Made by a program: the position numbers and the translations under genes. A DNA stretch of 64,000 nucleotides from Massilibacteroides vaginae (GTDB lineage: Bacteria > Bacteroidota > Bacteroidia > Bacteroidales > Tannerellaceae): assembly GCF_900178525.1 (NCBI RefSeq), contig NZ_FXDJ01000006.1, positions 62,001-126,000 of the forward strand, read 5' to 3'. Each line of letters begins with the position of its first letter. Position 1 is the first letter of the stretch. Below the pieces are notes generated by a model, which was not told where the DNA came from, searched no databases, and was given only the letters and a program-made list of their open reading frames with translations. Positions 45,601-54,828 of the stretch are shown here, in pieces.

Positions 45601-46755
45601 TATTTCAATTTCTTTACTTTCAAACTCACAAAAACTGATCAATCCTTTCTGGCTCTTTAATCTGCGTTGATAAAAAATAACAACATCACGAATTTCTTGT
45701 TTTAGTTCAGGTGTTAACACATCATGATACTTCGCTTGATTTTCCCAAATCGCTTCAAATTCATTCAAATAATCCTGACGATAAAACACTTTATTTTTAA
45801 GAGAAGTATTAGGATTATTTTTCAGTTGCATCATTAAAAATTGCCCTACAGTCTGTTTGTGAAAGAACAGTTCTTTACTTCTATCACTAATATCACCTAG
45901 ATAACCGCTTGAGTTACTAATTTCTCCGTTAATTTCACTAATAACAAAAGCAACTTCCTCAACAGTCAATTGTTTTTTCAAGCCGTCCACACGCCACTTA
46001 GCTGCTTGCAAGCGTTTATCTTTATTCTTATTTTCTGCTGTATAAACACCGTGTAATGCAAGGAATAGTTTCGCGGTATTTAGTTTGCTTTTCCCTTCTG
46101 ATTTTGTCTTTAAATCGTCAGTCAAAATTTCCGGATAAAACTGACTTTGAAAATTCCATACCTTATCAAACTCAATCTGTAGATCTGAACGATAAAAATC
46201 AGGAATATTTTTTTTCCCTTCTTTCAAGAACAGATAAATTAGCTGCCCCGGAGTTAGATTGTCCTCATATAACCTTTTTGCTACTTCAAGACCATCTATT
46301 AACTGTCCTTCATCTTGAGATTTAGACTTTCTACTACTTTTATAACCTCTCTTTTTATTAATCATTAATAATACACGAGCAAGCTGATCCAAGGTTACTC
46401 TTTCGGTGACTGCTTTTGCTCTTAAATGATGTGTTTCAAAAGTAGTTTTGTTTCCTGTCTCTGACAATATGGAGTCTTCAGAAATAAAGCCGTTCCTCTT
46501 TAGTATTTCTATCAGGTTGTTTCTCCTTAATTTATAACGTTGCAAATTTCTACGCATACTCCTTTTAAGAGTCCTATCCGCATTTGTTGTAATACTCTTC
46601 CCGCGTTCGAAATTAGAGGTCTCATCAACAGTCAACGGATTCACACGTACACCCAATTTGATAATTGATGACGTTTCATTTTCATTATCTCCCTCTCTGA
46701 CAAGAGCCCATCCTATTGATGATACTCCAAGATCTAATCCCAAAATAGTTCTCAT
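42634..46755 (-). CDS. cas9: Type II-C CRISPR effector nuclease Cas9
   Basis: Cas9 is the RNA-guided DNA endonuclease. The 1373-residue protein has RuvC-I with Asp8 (MRTILGLDLGVSSIGWAL) and an Arg-rich bridge helix (about 61-90). RuvC-II has Glu684 (RIELAREL), the HNH domain His768 (FDIEHIIPQSRLFDD), and RuvC-III His933/Asp937 (DHRHHAMDALTVAF). All catalytic residues are present, so cleavage is expected. It is large for II-C but normal for Bacteroidetes. The gene is visibly more A/T-rich than neighbouring core genes, suggesting acquisition. The tracrRNA starts about 50 bp upstream, divergent. Confidence 0.97.
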   Translation of the reverse strand: MRTILGLDLGVSSIGWALVREGDNENETSSIIKLGVRVNPLTVDETSNFERGKSITTNADRTLKRSMRRNLQRYKLRRNNLIEILKRNGFISEDSILSETGNKTTFETHHLRAKAVTERVTLDQLARVLLMINKKRGYKSSRKSKSQDEGQLIDGLEVAKRLYEDNLTPGQLIYLFLKEGKKNIPDFYRSDLQIEFDKVWNFQSQFYPEILTDDLKTKSEGKSKLNTAKLFLALHGVYTAENKNKDKRLQAAKWRVDGLKKQLTVEEVAFVISEINGEISNSSGYLGDISDRSKELFFHKQTVGQFLMMQLKNNPNTSLKNKVFYRQDYLNEFEAIWENQAKYHDVLTPELKQEIRDVVIFYQRRLKSQKGLISFCEFESKEIEIIVDGKKKIKKNGFRVCPKSSPIFQEFKIWQILNDIVVKNEGGGFEKRFLTQEEKETLFKELNIKKEMKASEVIKLLFKKTSKIELNIDRIEGNRTQAALFEVYQDIIELSGHGKYVFQKMNSSEVLELVSSVFCALGYNVGLLNFDSTLEGSSIEKQPLFQLWHLLYSFEGDKSNTGNEKLIQKITDLFGFEKSFSTLFAKITFQNDYGSLSAKAIRRILPYLREGMKYSDACFKAGYQHSAKSMTVEEKEQKQYKERLENFSKNSLRNPVVEKILNQMINVINLIIDTYGKPDEIRIELARELRKNAKQRALMTQNINQTAINNEEVKNILKNKFGLSHISRNDIIRYKLYEELKHNGYHTLYSKTYISPEKLFSKEFDIEHIIPQSRLFDDSFSNKTLELSSINREKGNDTAWDYIFKKKGDEGVEDYEQRLDSLFKQSAISKAKYVKLKIKGDAIPDGFINRDLNDTQYIAKKAKEILEELVKNVVSTTGAITDRLREDWQLVDVMKELNWDKYDKLGLTEVFENRDGHIVKRITDWTKRNDHRHHAMDALTVAFTKHVYIQYLNNLNSRIDKTSDIYGIEQKYLSRDSKNKLKFKPPMQLHEFRKEARMHLENLFVSIKAKNKVATTNVNTIDKKEGVSKKKQLTPRGQLHNETIYGRIQQYVTKTEKVGASFDEIKIAKVVPECHKKALLKRLALFDNDPRKAFSGKNSISKSPLFLDENHTEMLPEKVKLVNLEYIYTIRKEIAPDLKLDKVIDHKIRKILQARLNEFGGDNKKAFSNLEENPIWLNEKKGICIKRVTIRGVSNANALHDKKDKDGRFILDKEGRKIPVDFVNTGNNHHVAIYKDKAGNLQETVVSFFEATMRATLHQPIIDKSYNASEGWEFLFTMKQNEYFVFPNPHTGFDPNEIDLKNPDNYSTISPNLFRVQKIATRDYFFRHHLETNVDDNNALKGITWLRIGLGGLTDIVKVRVNHIGQIVNIEQD

Positions 46756-46769
46756 TTTTTTTCATTATA

Positions 46770-46799
46770 TTGATTAAATTCATTTTTTTATTATATTTG
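46770..46799 (+). promoter_or_regulatory. tracrRNA promoter
   Basis: TTG (46770-46772), 19 bp, TATATTTG (46792-46799). This is an exact Bacteroidetes-type promoter, placed in the short gap between the cas9 start and the anti-repeat. Confidence 0.8.
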
Positions 46800-46803
46800 C
46801 ACC

Positions 46804-46887
46804 TACAATTTGAAGCAAATCACAATAAGGATTATTCCGTTGTGAAAACATTAGAGGCGGCATATTTTATATGTCGCTTTTCTTTTT
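46804..46887 (+). ncRNA. tracrRNA
   Basis: The anti-repeat TACAATTTGAAGCAAATCAC (from 46804, through ACAA at 46825) complements the 5' half of the CRISPR repeat with single-nucleotide bulges on the repeat side. A nexus-like element follows, AAGGATTATTCCGTT (46827-46841, GGA/TCC stem), similar in layout to the AAGGCTAGTCCGTT of S. pyogenes. A 9-bp terminal hairpin GCGGCATAT/ATATGTCGC (46857-46877) and TTTTCTTTTT close it. Predicted length is about 83 nt. It guides RNase III processing and Cas9 loading, and its pairing fixes the array as plus-strand. Confidence 0.88.
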
Positions 46888-46894
46888 CCACAAC

Positions 46895-47458
46895 TCACAA
46901 CAATCTCAATTCCTCATTTACTTCGTTGGCATTAAAGGGCCAGAGTTCTTCCCAGGTTTCGTCTGGGGCGAGTTCGAGCCAGTCTCTGTAGTGTGCGGCG
47001 GTGGGGGTTTCGGGGGTTTCTCGTAGTATTCTTTTTATTTCTTCGTATATGGGGGCTCCTCCACAGTCTTCGGGGGGGCAACTGCCTTTTCCGGCCAGGC
47101 AGACGGCTTTGAGGGCGTTTTCCGGCAATATGGCTTCGAGCTTGATTTCGTGTTCCCAGTTATCGCCATAGTCGTAGATGTACATATAGGTTTGTCCTTC
47201 TGAATTGAAGATGTCTTTTAGTTTGATTTTTCTTGCGTGTTTTACCGGCTCCCAGTCGTCTTCTGATGGTATGGAGATTACTAATCCGCGATCCATGGGT
47301 TTGGGTTCAAAGCGGTACAGATGGTAGTTTAACCAACCGAATGATAGTTGAATCACATCGTGAAAACGCTCAAAGGTAAAGGTTGAAGGGACTGCTACAC
47401 GACGCCAAACGGGTGGCTTTTTTATTCCTTTAATTTGAATTTTAAATTGATAGATCAT
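46895..47458 (-). CDS. Plasmid pRiA4b ORF-3 family protein
   Basis: The 187-residue protein has the family pattern MIYQFKIQIKGIKKPPVWRR, then FHDVIQLSFGWLNYHLYRF, MYIYDYGDNWEHEIKLE and GSCPPEDCGG. The family is widespread, often in mobile or plasmid-borne settings; its biochemical role is unknown. It is convergent with the tracrRNA, whose terminator ends 8 bp from this gene's stop. GC content is higher than cas9, so it need not have arrived with the CRISPR locus. Confidence 0.87.
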   Translation of the reverse strand: MIYQFKIQIKGIKKPPVWRRVAVPSTFTFERFHDVIQLSFGWLNYHLYRFEPKPMDRGLVISIPSEDDWEPVKHARKIKLKDIFNSEGQTYMYIYDYGDNWEHEIKLEAILPENALKAVCLAGKGSCPPEDCGGAPIYEEIKRILRETPETPTAAHYRDWLELAPDETWEELWPFNANEVNEELRLL

Positions 47459-47608
47459 GGTTTATTTTTTTAATTAGAAAACGCAACTAAGCTATTTGTC
47501 TGTGTTTATTTTCAAATTTAATAAATCCAATGATATCCGGGACTAATCCGCCTGTGTTTTTCCTAAAAAACAGCATTTTTGCAGCCGTTGAAATTCAAAG
47601 CCAAATAC

Positions 47609-47671
47609 ATAAAGGTTATTTTTCGAAAAATAAAGGATATCTTTTTAAAAATAAAGGATATCTTTTTAAAC
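47609..47671 (+). repeat. Three tandem copies of the 21-bp repeat (ATAAAGGAT core), locus 3
   Basis: ATAAAGGTT (47609), ATAAAGGAT (47630) and ATAAAGGAT (47651), exactly 21 bp apart, each followed by ATTTTT or ATCTTTTTAAA. They lie upstream of the pRiA4b-like gene and downstream of rpmE. Apart from this and the rpmE terminator the region 47459-47776 is empty. Confidence 0.88.
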
Positions 47672-47711
47672 GTATAGTAATGTGTAGAAAATAGCGTACC
47701 GACAGGATACA

Positions 47712-47746
47712 AAAAAGGCTGTCCGATAATTTCGAACAGCCTTTTT
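47712..47746. terminator. Terminator of rpmE
   Basis: AAAAAGGCTGT (47712-47722) pairs with ACAGCCTTTTT (47736-47746). The minus strand continues into TTTTTTGTATCC. Symmetric, so it can work both ways. Confidence 0.85.
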
Positions 47747-47776
47747 GTGTTTTTCAGTTTTCCTTAAGAGGAATCC

Positions 47777-48031
47777 TTATTTCTTGTTACGGTTACCGTA
47801 GCGACTCATGAACTTATCAACACGTCCTGCAGTATCCACCAGTTTAGATTTACCAGTATAGAACGGGTGAGAAGTATTTGAAATTTCTATTTTGATTAAT
47901 GGATATGTAACGCCATCAATTTCAATAGTTTCTTTTGCGTTGATTGTTGAACGCGTGATGAATACATCGTCGTTTGACATATCTTTGAATGCTACCGCAC
48001 GATAGTTGTCAGGGTGAATACCTTGTTTCAT
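47777..48031 (-). CDS. rpmE: 50S ribosomal protein L31 type B
   Basis: The 84-residue protein begins [20 protein letters not shown] and contains [25 protein letters not shown]. The zinc-binding Cys residues of type A L31 are absent, as in the zinc-independent type B form. It is monocistronic. Confidence 0.95.
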   Translation of the reverse strand: MKQGIHPDNYRAVAFKDMSNDDVFITRSTINAKETIEIDGVTYPLIKIEISNTSHPFYTGKSKLVDTAGRVDKFMSRYGNRNKK

Positions 48032-48206
48032 TGCTTTATCTTATTTTTAATTATAATCTGTTTATTCAGCTGGTAACCGGTAAATTGGCTTGCAAAGGTA
48101 TTCATTCATCATGAAGAAACAAAGAAATGGGAAGTATTTTTTCATTTGTAATATAGTTTTGTGTTATTTTAGTATGTTTAATAGCATACAGTACACCGAA
48201 TATTTG

Positions 48207-48214
48207 TATATTTG
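48207..48214 (+). promoter_or_regulatory. -7 element for fructose-bisphosphate aldolase
   Basis: TATATTTG, 39 bp upstream of the ATG at 48254. No perfect -33 partner at 19 bp. The region 48032-48206 shows nothing else. Confidence 0.55.
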
Positions 48215-48253
48215 TACAAGTTTTTAATCAATAACGTAATAACACATATAACA

Positions 48254-49249
48254 ATGCTAAGTTACAAACAATTAGGCTTGGTGAACACAAAGGAAATGTT
48301 CGCAAAAGCAGTTAAAGGTGGATATGCGATCCCTGCTTTTAACTTCAACAACATGGAACAGCTTCAGGCAATTATCCAGGCTGCTGCTGAAACTAATTCT
48401 CCGGTAATCCTTCAGGTTTCTAAAGGTGCACGTCAGTATGCAAACCAGACTCTTCTTCGCTATATGGCTGAGGGTGCTGTTGAGTACGCAAAAGAATTAG
48501 GCTGCAAAAATCCTCAAATCGTGCTTCACTTAGATCACGGTGATTCTTTTGAAACTTGCAAGAGCTGTATTGATATGGGATTCTCTTCTGTTATGATTGA
48601 CGGATCTCACCTGCCTTATGACGAAAACGTAGCGCTGACAAAGAAAGTTGTTGAATACGCACATCAATTCGATGTAACTGTTGAGGGTGAATTAGGTATC
48701 CTTGCAGGTGTTGAAGATGAAGTTTCTGCTGAGCACCATACATATACTAAACCTGAAGAAGTGGTTGACTTCGTTACTAAAACGGGTTGCGACTCTTTAG
48801 CTATTTCTATCGGTACTTCTCACGGAGCTAACAAGTTTACTCCGGACCAATGTACACGTGATGCTAAAGGTGTTCTTGTTCCTCCTCCCTTGCGTTTCGA
48901 CGTATTGGAAGGTTGCGAAAAAGAACTTCCGGGCTTCCCAATCGTGTTGCACGGTGCATCTTCAGTTCCTGAGGAAGAGGTTAATACTATCAACAAATAC
49001 GGTGGTGCATTGAAAGATGCTATCGGTATCCCTGAAGAACAATTACGTAGAGCAGCTGCTTCTGCGGTATGTAAAATCAACATCGACTCAGATAGCCGTT
49101 TGGCTATGACAGCTTCTATCCGCGAAACTTTCGCAACTAAGCCTGCTGAATTCGACCCACGTAAATATTTAGGTCCGGCTCGCGACAACATGAAGAAGTT
49201 GTACAAACACAAAATCGAAAACGTATTAGGTTCGGCAAACAAGCTTTAA
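48254..49249 (+). CDS. fba: Class II fructose-bisphosphate aldolase
   Basis: This glycolytic enzyme cleaves fructose 1,6-bisphosphate using zinc. The ATG at 48254 gives 331 residues. Zinc-site and active-site blocks are LHLDHGDSFETCKSCIDMGF, VEGELGILAGVEDE and VLHGASSVPEEE. The track to an upstream start at 48212 would begin inside the promoter region and is rejected. It has its own promoter and terminator. Confidence 0.95.
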   Translation: MLSYKQLGLVNTKEMFAKAVKGGYAIPAFNFNNMEQLQAIIQAAAETNSPVILQVSKGARQYANQTLLRYMAEGAVEYAKELGCKNPQIVLHLDHGDSFETCKSCIDMGFSSVMIDGSHLPYDENVALTKKVVEYAHQFDVTVEGELGILAGVEDEVSAEHHTYTKPEEVVDFVTKTGCDSLAISIGTSHGANKFTPDQCTRDAKGVLVPPPLRFDVLEGCEKELPGFPIVLHGASSVPEEEVNTINKYGGALKDAIGIPEEQLRRAAASAVCKINIDSDSRLAMTASIRETFATKPAEFDPRKYLGPARDNMKKLYKHKIENVLGSANKL

Positions 49250-49273
49250 TCCTACTCACGTTCGTATTATAAG

Positions 49274-49306
49274 AAAGGCAATCCGGAATCCGGATTGCCT
49301 TTTTCT
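49274..49306. terminator. Terminator between fba and glpF
   Basis: AAAGGCAATCCGG (49274-49286) pairs perfectly with CCGGATTGCCTTT (49290-49302), loop AAT, followed by TTCTC. It serves the two convergent genes. Confidence 0.85.
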
Positions 49307-49999
49307 CTATATTAATAAATATAATCCGCCTGCCAATAAAGCCCCGGTAAAGGGCCCTACCACAGGCACCCAGGAATAAGTCCAATCGCTATCTCTTTTT
49401 CCTTTTATCGGTAATATAGCATGTGCAATGCGAGGAGCCAGGTCTCGAGCCGGGTTTATCGCGTATCCGGTTGTACCTCCCAGCGACATACCGATTGCCA
49501 CAATTAATAATGCCACCGGATAAGGACCGGATATTTCCGCTCCTGCCACATACAGTATTCCAAAAACAAGCAGGAAGGTTCCAATTACTTCACAAATGAA
49601 GTTGTATGTATAATTACGAATCGCAGGTATTGTACAGAACACGCCAAGTTTGGTAGTACTGTCTTCTTCAGCATCAAAATGAGGTTTATAAAACAAGTAA
49701 ACCAACGAGGCACCAAGTATACCTCCCATCATTTGGGCAACGATATAACCGATAATATTTCCTTCAAACAGTCCGGCTAAAGCCAAACCAACGGTTAGTG
49801 CGGGGTTCAGGTGAGCTCCGGAATAAGGTGCGGAGATGAAAGCTGCTACAAACACGGCCAATCCCCAGGCAATAGTTATCACAACCCAACCGGAATTATG
49901 CCCTTTTGTTCCCTTTAAAATCACATTGGCAACTACACCGTCTCCCAACAGTACCAAAATTGCGGTTCCAATAAATTCGAATAATAAATCTTGTCCCAT
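49307..49999 (-). CDS. glpF: Glycerol facilitator (MIP/aquaporin family)
   Basis: This inner-membrane channel is for glycerol uptake. The 230-residue protein has six helices and the two NPA loops: GAHLNPALTVG and YAINPARDLAPR. Asp after the second NPAR is typical of aquaglyceroporins. It is the last gene of glpD-glpK-glpF, 21 bp after glpK. Confidence 0.93.
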   Translation of the reverse strand: MGQDLLFEFIGTAILVLLGDGVVANVILKGTKGHNSGWVVITIAWGLAVFVAAFISAPYSGAHLNPALTVGLALAGLFEGNIIGYIVAQMMGGILGASLVYLFYKPHFDAEEDSTTKLGVFCTIPAIRNYTYNFICEVIGTFLLVFGILYVAGAEISGPYPVALLIVAIGMSLGGTTGYAINPARDLAPRIAHAILPIKGKRDSDWTYSWVPVVGPFTGALLAGGLYLLI

Positions 50000-50020
50000 G
50001 CAATAGTATAAGTTTTAGGG

Positions 50021-51526
<1,506 letters not shown>

Positions 51527-51566
51527 TTATTCCAAAAATCAAAAGTATAAATATCCTGCCAGAAAA

Positions 51567-53141
51567 TCAGGGTTCCAGCAAATAGTTTTTCGCTAAATGA
51601 ACAAACTCATCCACTTGCCGGTCCTTCCATTCTTCGTTCATCTTCATTTCTGTCATCATAATCGCAGCTACTTTAGGAGCCATGTTCATAGCAGCCCGGG
51701 CATCCAAAAACGTTATTCGAAGTCTTCGAGACAACACGTCGTCAAGCGTCATTGCCATTTCTTGCCGCACAGCCCAGATCACTTCAGCCACTGTGTAATC
51801 ATAGGCAGGATGTAGTTTTTTCGAATTTTCTGCTGTTTCACTTTCTATTTCGCGGATTTTCGGATAATCACTGCCATAAACATACGAGAAGTTTGAACGA
51901 TCCACCTTTTCCTGATAGCCATGTATCAAGATATCTTCGGTTTTGCAGGGCACATTCGTTAAGTTACATACAGTAATCGCACGATTCACCGCATCTTCCG
52001 CCATATCACGGTAGGTAGTCCATTTACCTCCGGTTATTGTCACTAATCCACTGGGCGATACAACAATCTTATGACTTCTGGATATTTCCTTCGTTTTTTT
52101 ACCATCTGTTGTCTTTTTGGGTGCAGCCAACGGACGAAGTCCTGCGAATACAGAAAGCACATCTTCACGTTTTGGTTGCTTGGTCAGGTATTGTCCGGAG
52201 GTTTTTAGTATAAATTCTACTTCCTCTTCCAACGCCTTTGGTTCGAGAACAAACTCATTCATCGGTGTATCTGTAGTTCCTAAAACCACCTTATCATGCC
52301 AGGGCACACCAAACATTACACGCCCATCACTTGTTTTAGGTATCATAATCGCTGTGTCGCCTCCCAGAAATGATTTGTCCACCACCAAATGCACTCCTTG
52401 ACTGGGACGTACTATCTTTTCTTTTTCCGGCGCGTCCATTTGCATGAGATCATCTACAAATATACCTGTTGCGTTTATCACGGCACGAGCCTGGAGTTTA
52501 TACGTCTGACCGGTAAGTTCATCTACAGCCTCAACTCCGGATATCCGTCCGTTTGCATCCTTTGTCAAAGCGGATACTTTCACATAGTTTGCCACTGTAG
52601 CGCCATGCTCAACAGCTGTTTGAAGTAGGTTAATGCCCATACGGGAATCATCAAATTGCCCGTCATGGTAAACTACCCCACCCCTGAGTCCTTTTTCCGA
52701 GATTCCGGGTATTTCGCTTATAACCTCTTTCTTTCGCATTGGCAATGAGCGACCGAAACTTCTTCGTCCGGCCAGAATGTCATACATTGTCAATCCAATC
52801 GTATAAAACGCCTTTTCCCACCAACGGTAGGTTCCGATAATAAATCGCTGATCCTTCACAAGGTGAGGTGCATTTTTTCGCATAAATCCCCTTTCATGAA
52901 GCGCGTCAACAACAAGACCTACGTCTCCTTGCGCCAGATAACGCACTCCGCCATGCACTAATTTAGTACTCCGACTCGATGTAGCTTTCGTAAAGTCGGA
53001 CTGTTCCAACAGTACAGCTTTGAATCCACGTGAAGCGGCATCCAAAGCTATCCCTATACCGGTAGCACCTCCACCAACCACAAGGATATCCCATCCAATT
53101 GTAGTATCGGCTATTTTCTTAATGTGATCTTCTCTTTTCAT
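51567..53141 (-). CDS. glpD: Glycerol-3-phosphate dehydrogenase (FAD)
   Basis: This enzyme oxidises glycerol 3-phosphate to dihydroxyacetone phosphate, passing electrons to the quinone pool. From the ATG at 53141 the protein has 524 residues. The FAD-binding start is WDILVVGGGATGIGIALDAA (about 18-37), then TSSRSTKLVHGGVRYL, and TITGGKWTTYRDMAEDAV near the C terminus. It is the first gene of the glp operon, divergent from glpR across a 224-bp region with repeated TTTCGAAAC motifs. Confidence 0.94.
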   Translation of the reverse strand: MKREDHIKKIADTTIGWDILVVGGGATGIGIALDAASRGFKAVLLEQSDFTKATSSRSTKLVHGGVRYLAQGDVGLVVDALHERGFMRKNAPHLVKDQRFIIGTYRWWEKAFYTIGLTMYDILAGRRSFGRSLPMRKKEVISEIPGISEKGLRGGVVYHDGQFDDSRMGINLLQTAVEHGATVANYVKVSALTKDANGRISGVEAVDELTGQTYKLQARAVINATGIFVDDLMQMDAPEKEKIVRPSQGVHLVVDKSFLGGDTAIMIPKTSDGRVMFGVPWHDKVVLGTTDTPMNEFVLEPKALEEEVEFILKTSGQYLTKQPKREDVLSVFAGLRPLAAPKKTTDGKKTKEISRSHKIVVSPSGLVTITGGKWTTYRDMAEDAVNRAITVCNLTNVPCKTEDILIHGYQEKVDRSNFSYVYGSDYPKIREIESETAENSKKLHPAYDYTVAEVIWAVRQEMAMTLDDVLSRRLRITFLDARAAMNMAPKVAAIMMTEMKMNEEWKDRQVDEFVHLAKNYLLEP

Positions 53142-53221
53142 CAAGCAAATTATTGTATTAATTGTTATTACGCAGGTTTATATATTGCAAAGATAATTAC
53201 GTTTTAAATATATCAAAGCTT

Positions 53222-53282
53222 TTTCGAAACTTTTATAACACAATATATAAGCTTTCGAAACTTTATCGAAACATATATGAAA
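53222..53282. promoter_or_regulatory. Cluster of TTTCGAAAC motifs (putative GlpR operators)
   Basis: TTTCGAAAC at 53222 and 53253, TATCGAAAC at 53264, and a weaker TATGAAAC at 53275. The first two are 31 bp apart (three helix turns) and the next is 11 bp on (one turn). They lie between divergent glpD and glpR, so the DeoR-type GlpR is the obvious binder. Confidence 0.6.
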
Positions 53283-53332
53283 CAAAATAAGTTTTTTTAG
53301 CTCCTATAATCTTTTGATATACGCGAATCTTG

Positions 53333-53340
53333 TATATTTG
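53333..53340 (+). promoter_or_regulatory. -7 element for glpR
   Basis: TATATTTG, 25 bp upstream of the glpR ATG. TTTG at 53313 is 16 bp away, shorter than ideal. Confidence 0.55.
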
Positions 53341-53365
53341 CATAAACACACAAAACACAAACGCT

Positions 53366-54133
53366 ATGCGAAGTATTGCCGAAAGACACCAATATATACT
53401 GGAACAAATAAAAAATAAAGGTCACGTAAAGGTACAGGAGCTAAGCGAAACATTAGAGGTTTCGGAAGTGACGATACGAAAGGATTTAAAACATCTTGAG
53501 GGAAGGAAAATGCTCTACCGCAATCACGGCAGTGCAAGCAGTATGAGTGCGATCATCACCGACAGACATATTGACGACAAGGAGAAAATAAATCAGGAAG
53601 AGAAAGTAGGTATCGCGCGTGCAGCGGCTCAACTATTAAACGAGAACGACAAAATTATTATTGCATCCGGAACCACGCTATTGTCATTTGCCGACGCAAT
53701 CAGCACAATAGATGAAATGATAACAGTTATCACTTCTTCCGTCAAGGTTTCGCTGACGCTTTGTTACAATCCGAATATTGAAGTAATCCAACTTGGTGGT
53801 ATTATGAGGAAGAACTCAGTTTCTATCATCGGGCACTATGCTGAAAATATCCTTGAAAGCCTTTCATGCAACAAACTTTTCCTGGGCGTTGACGGCATAG
53901 ATTTAGATTACGGACTGACGACCAGCAACATGAACGAAGCTCGTATTAATCAGCAGATGATTGATGCTTCGCAAGAAATCATCATCCTGACTGATTCCTC
54001 CAAATTCGGCAAACGAGGTTTTTGCAAGATTTGCGACATCGACAAAGTTCACCATATTATAACAAATAAAAATGCGCCCACGCATATTATCGAAATGTTA
54101 CGTGAGCGCGAGATAAAGGTGACACTTGTTTAA
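53366..54133 (+). CDS. glpR: DeoR/GlpR-family transcriptional repressor
   Basis: The 255-residue protein from the ATG at 53366 has a DeoR winged helix-turn-helix (about 6-57: HQYILEQIKNKGHVKVQELS, VSEVTIRKDLKHLE). A sugar-phosphate-binding domain follows, with IASGTTLLSFADAI and LTDSSKFGKRGFCKI. It is divergent from the glp operon, so glycerol 3-phosphate is the likely inducer. The upstream in-frame start at 53330 overlaps the -7 box and is rejected. Its stop overlaps that of the convergent HAD gene. Confidence 0.9.
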   Translation: MRSIAERHQYILEQIKNKGHVKVQELSETLEVSEVTIRKDLKHLEGRKMLYRNHGSASSMSAIITDRHIDDKEKINQEEKVGIARAAAQLLNENDKIIIASGTTLLSFADAISTIDEMITVITSSVKVSLTLCYNPNIEVIQLGGIMRKNSVSIIGHYAENILESLSCNKLFLGVDGIDLDYGLTTSNMNEARINQQMIDASQEIIILTDSSKFGKRGFCKICDIDKVHHIITNKNAPTHIIEMLREREIKVTLV

Positions 54134-54762
54134 GCATTCCCTTGCAATATCTGATCTATTGGTTTGCGCCAATCTTCTTTATTCAATGGTTGGTAAGTTA
54201 AAAATCCCAGCTTTGCTCCTGTTTCAACATTTAGTTTACCATCATCGACAAACAGAGTTTCGGAAGCAAGCATACCGGAGTCCTGTATCATCAAATCGAA
54301 AATCCGGGGATTTGGCTTAGTAACTTTCATTTCGAATGAAGCATAAAATTTATCACAATAATCGGTAACAGGAAGCCCGGCTTCGGAAAAAGCAGGAGTT
54401 TTAGCCCATTCCATAACGACCGGATTCGTATTACTAAGAATAAAAACATTATAGTTTTTTCGTAATTCCAGTATATAATCCAGCTTATACTGTGGCACAG
54501 CCTCTATAAAACCCAACCATCCAGACTGAACCTCCTCGGTTGTCAAAGGTTTTTCTACAATTTCACTTAGTTTAATCCGGAATTCTTCAATATCTACACC
54601 TCCGTTTTCTAACTCAAGAAAGATTCCTCTTTGCTCATAAGGGTCCAGATAGTCTTCTATATTAGCAACACCTATTTCCTTAAATCGCTTAAGCGAGCTA
54701 TCTCGATCTAAATCAATAATCACTCCTCCCAAATCAAAAACGATATTCTTTATTTTACTCAT
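54130..54762 (-). CDS. HAD-superfamily hydrolase (subfamily IA phosphatase)
   Basis: The 210-residue protein has motif I FDLGGVIIDLD (Asp10), motif II FILSNTNP, motif III Lys (MKVTKPNPRIF) and motif IV TLFVDDGKLNV. The second motif I Asp is Gly, common in Bacteroidetes members. The substrate is unknown. It is encoded after serC-serA-DUF1015, beyond a terminator. Phosphoserine phosphatase is a tempting but unproven role, since no serB is in view. Confidence 0.85.
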   Translation of the reverse strand: MSKIKNIVFDLGGVIIDLDRDSSLKRFKEIGVANIEDYLDPYEQRGIFLELENGGVDIEEFRIKLSEIVEKPLTTEEVQSGWLGFIEAVPQYKLDYILELRKNYNVFILSNTNPVVMEWAKTPAFSEAGLPVTDYCDKFYASFEMKVTKPNPRIFDLMIQDSGMLASETLFVDDGKLNVETGAKLGFLTYQPLNKEDWRKPIDQILQGNA

Positions 54763-54786
54763 CTGATAGTTTACGGTTTTTATTTC

Positions 54787-54815
54787 AACAAAAAGGGCAG
54801 GTTTTCAGCCTGCCC
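54787..54815 (-). terminator. Terminator after serC-serA-DUF1015
   Basis: On the minus strand GGGCAGG...CCTGCCC (54815-54795) is followed by TTTTTGTTG. It separates the operon from the HAD gene. Confidence 0.75.
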
Positions 54816-54828
54816 CATATAATATTAA

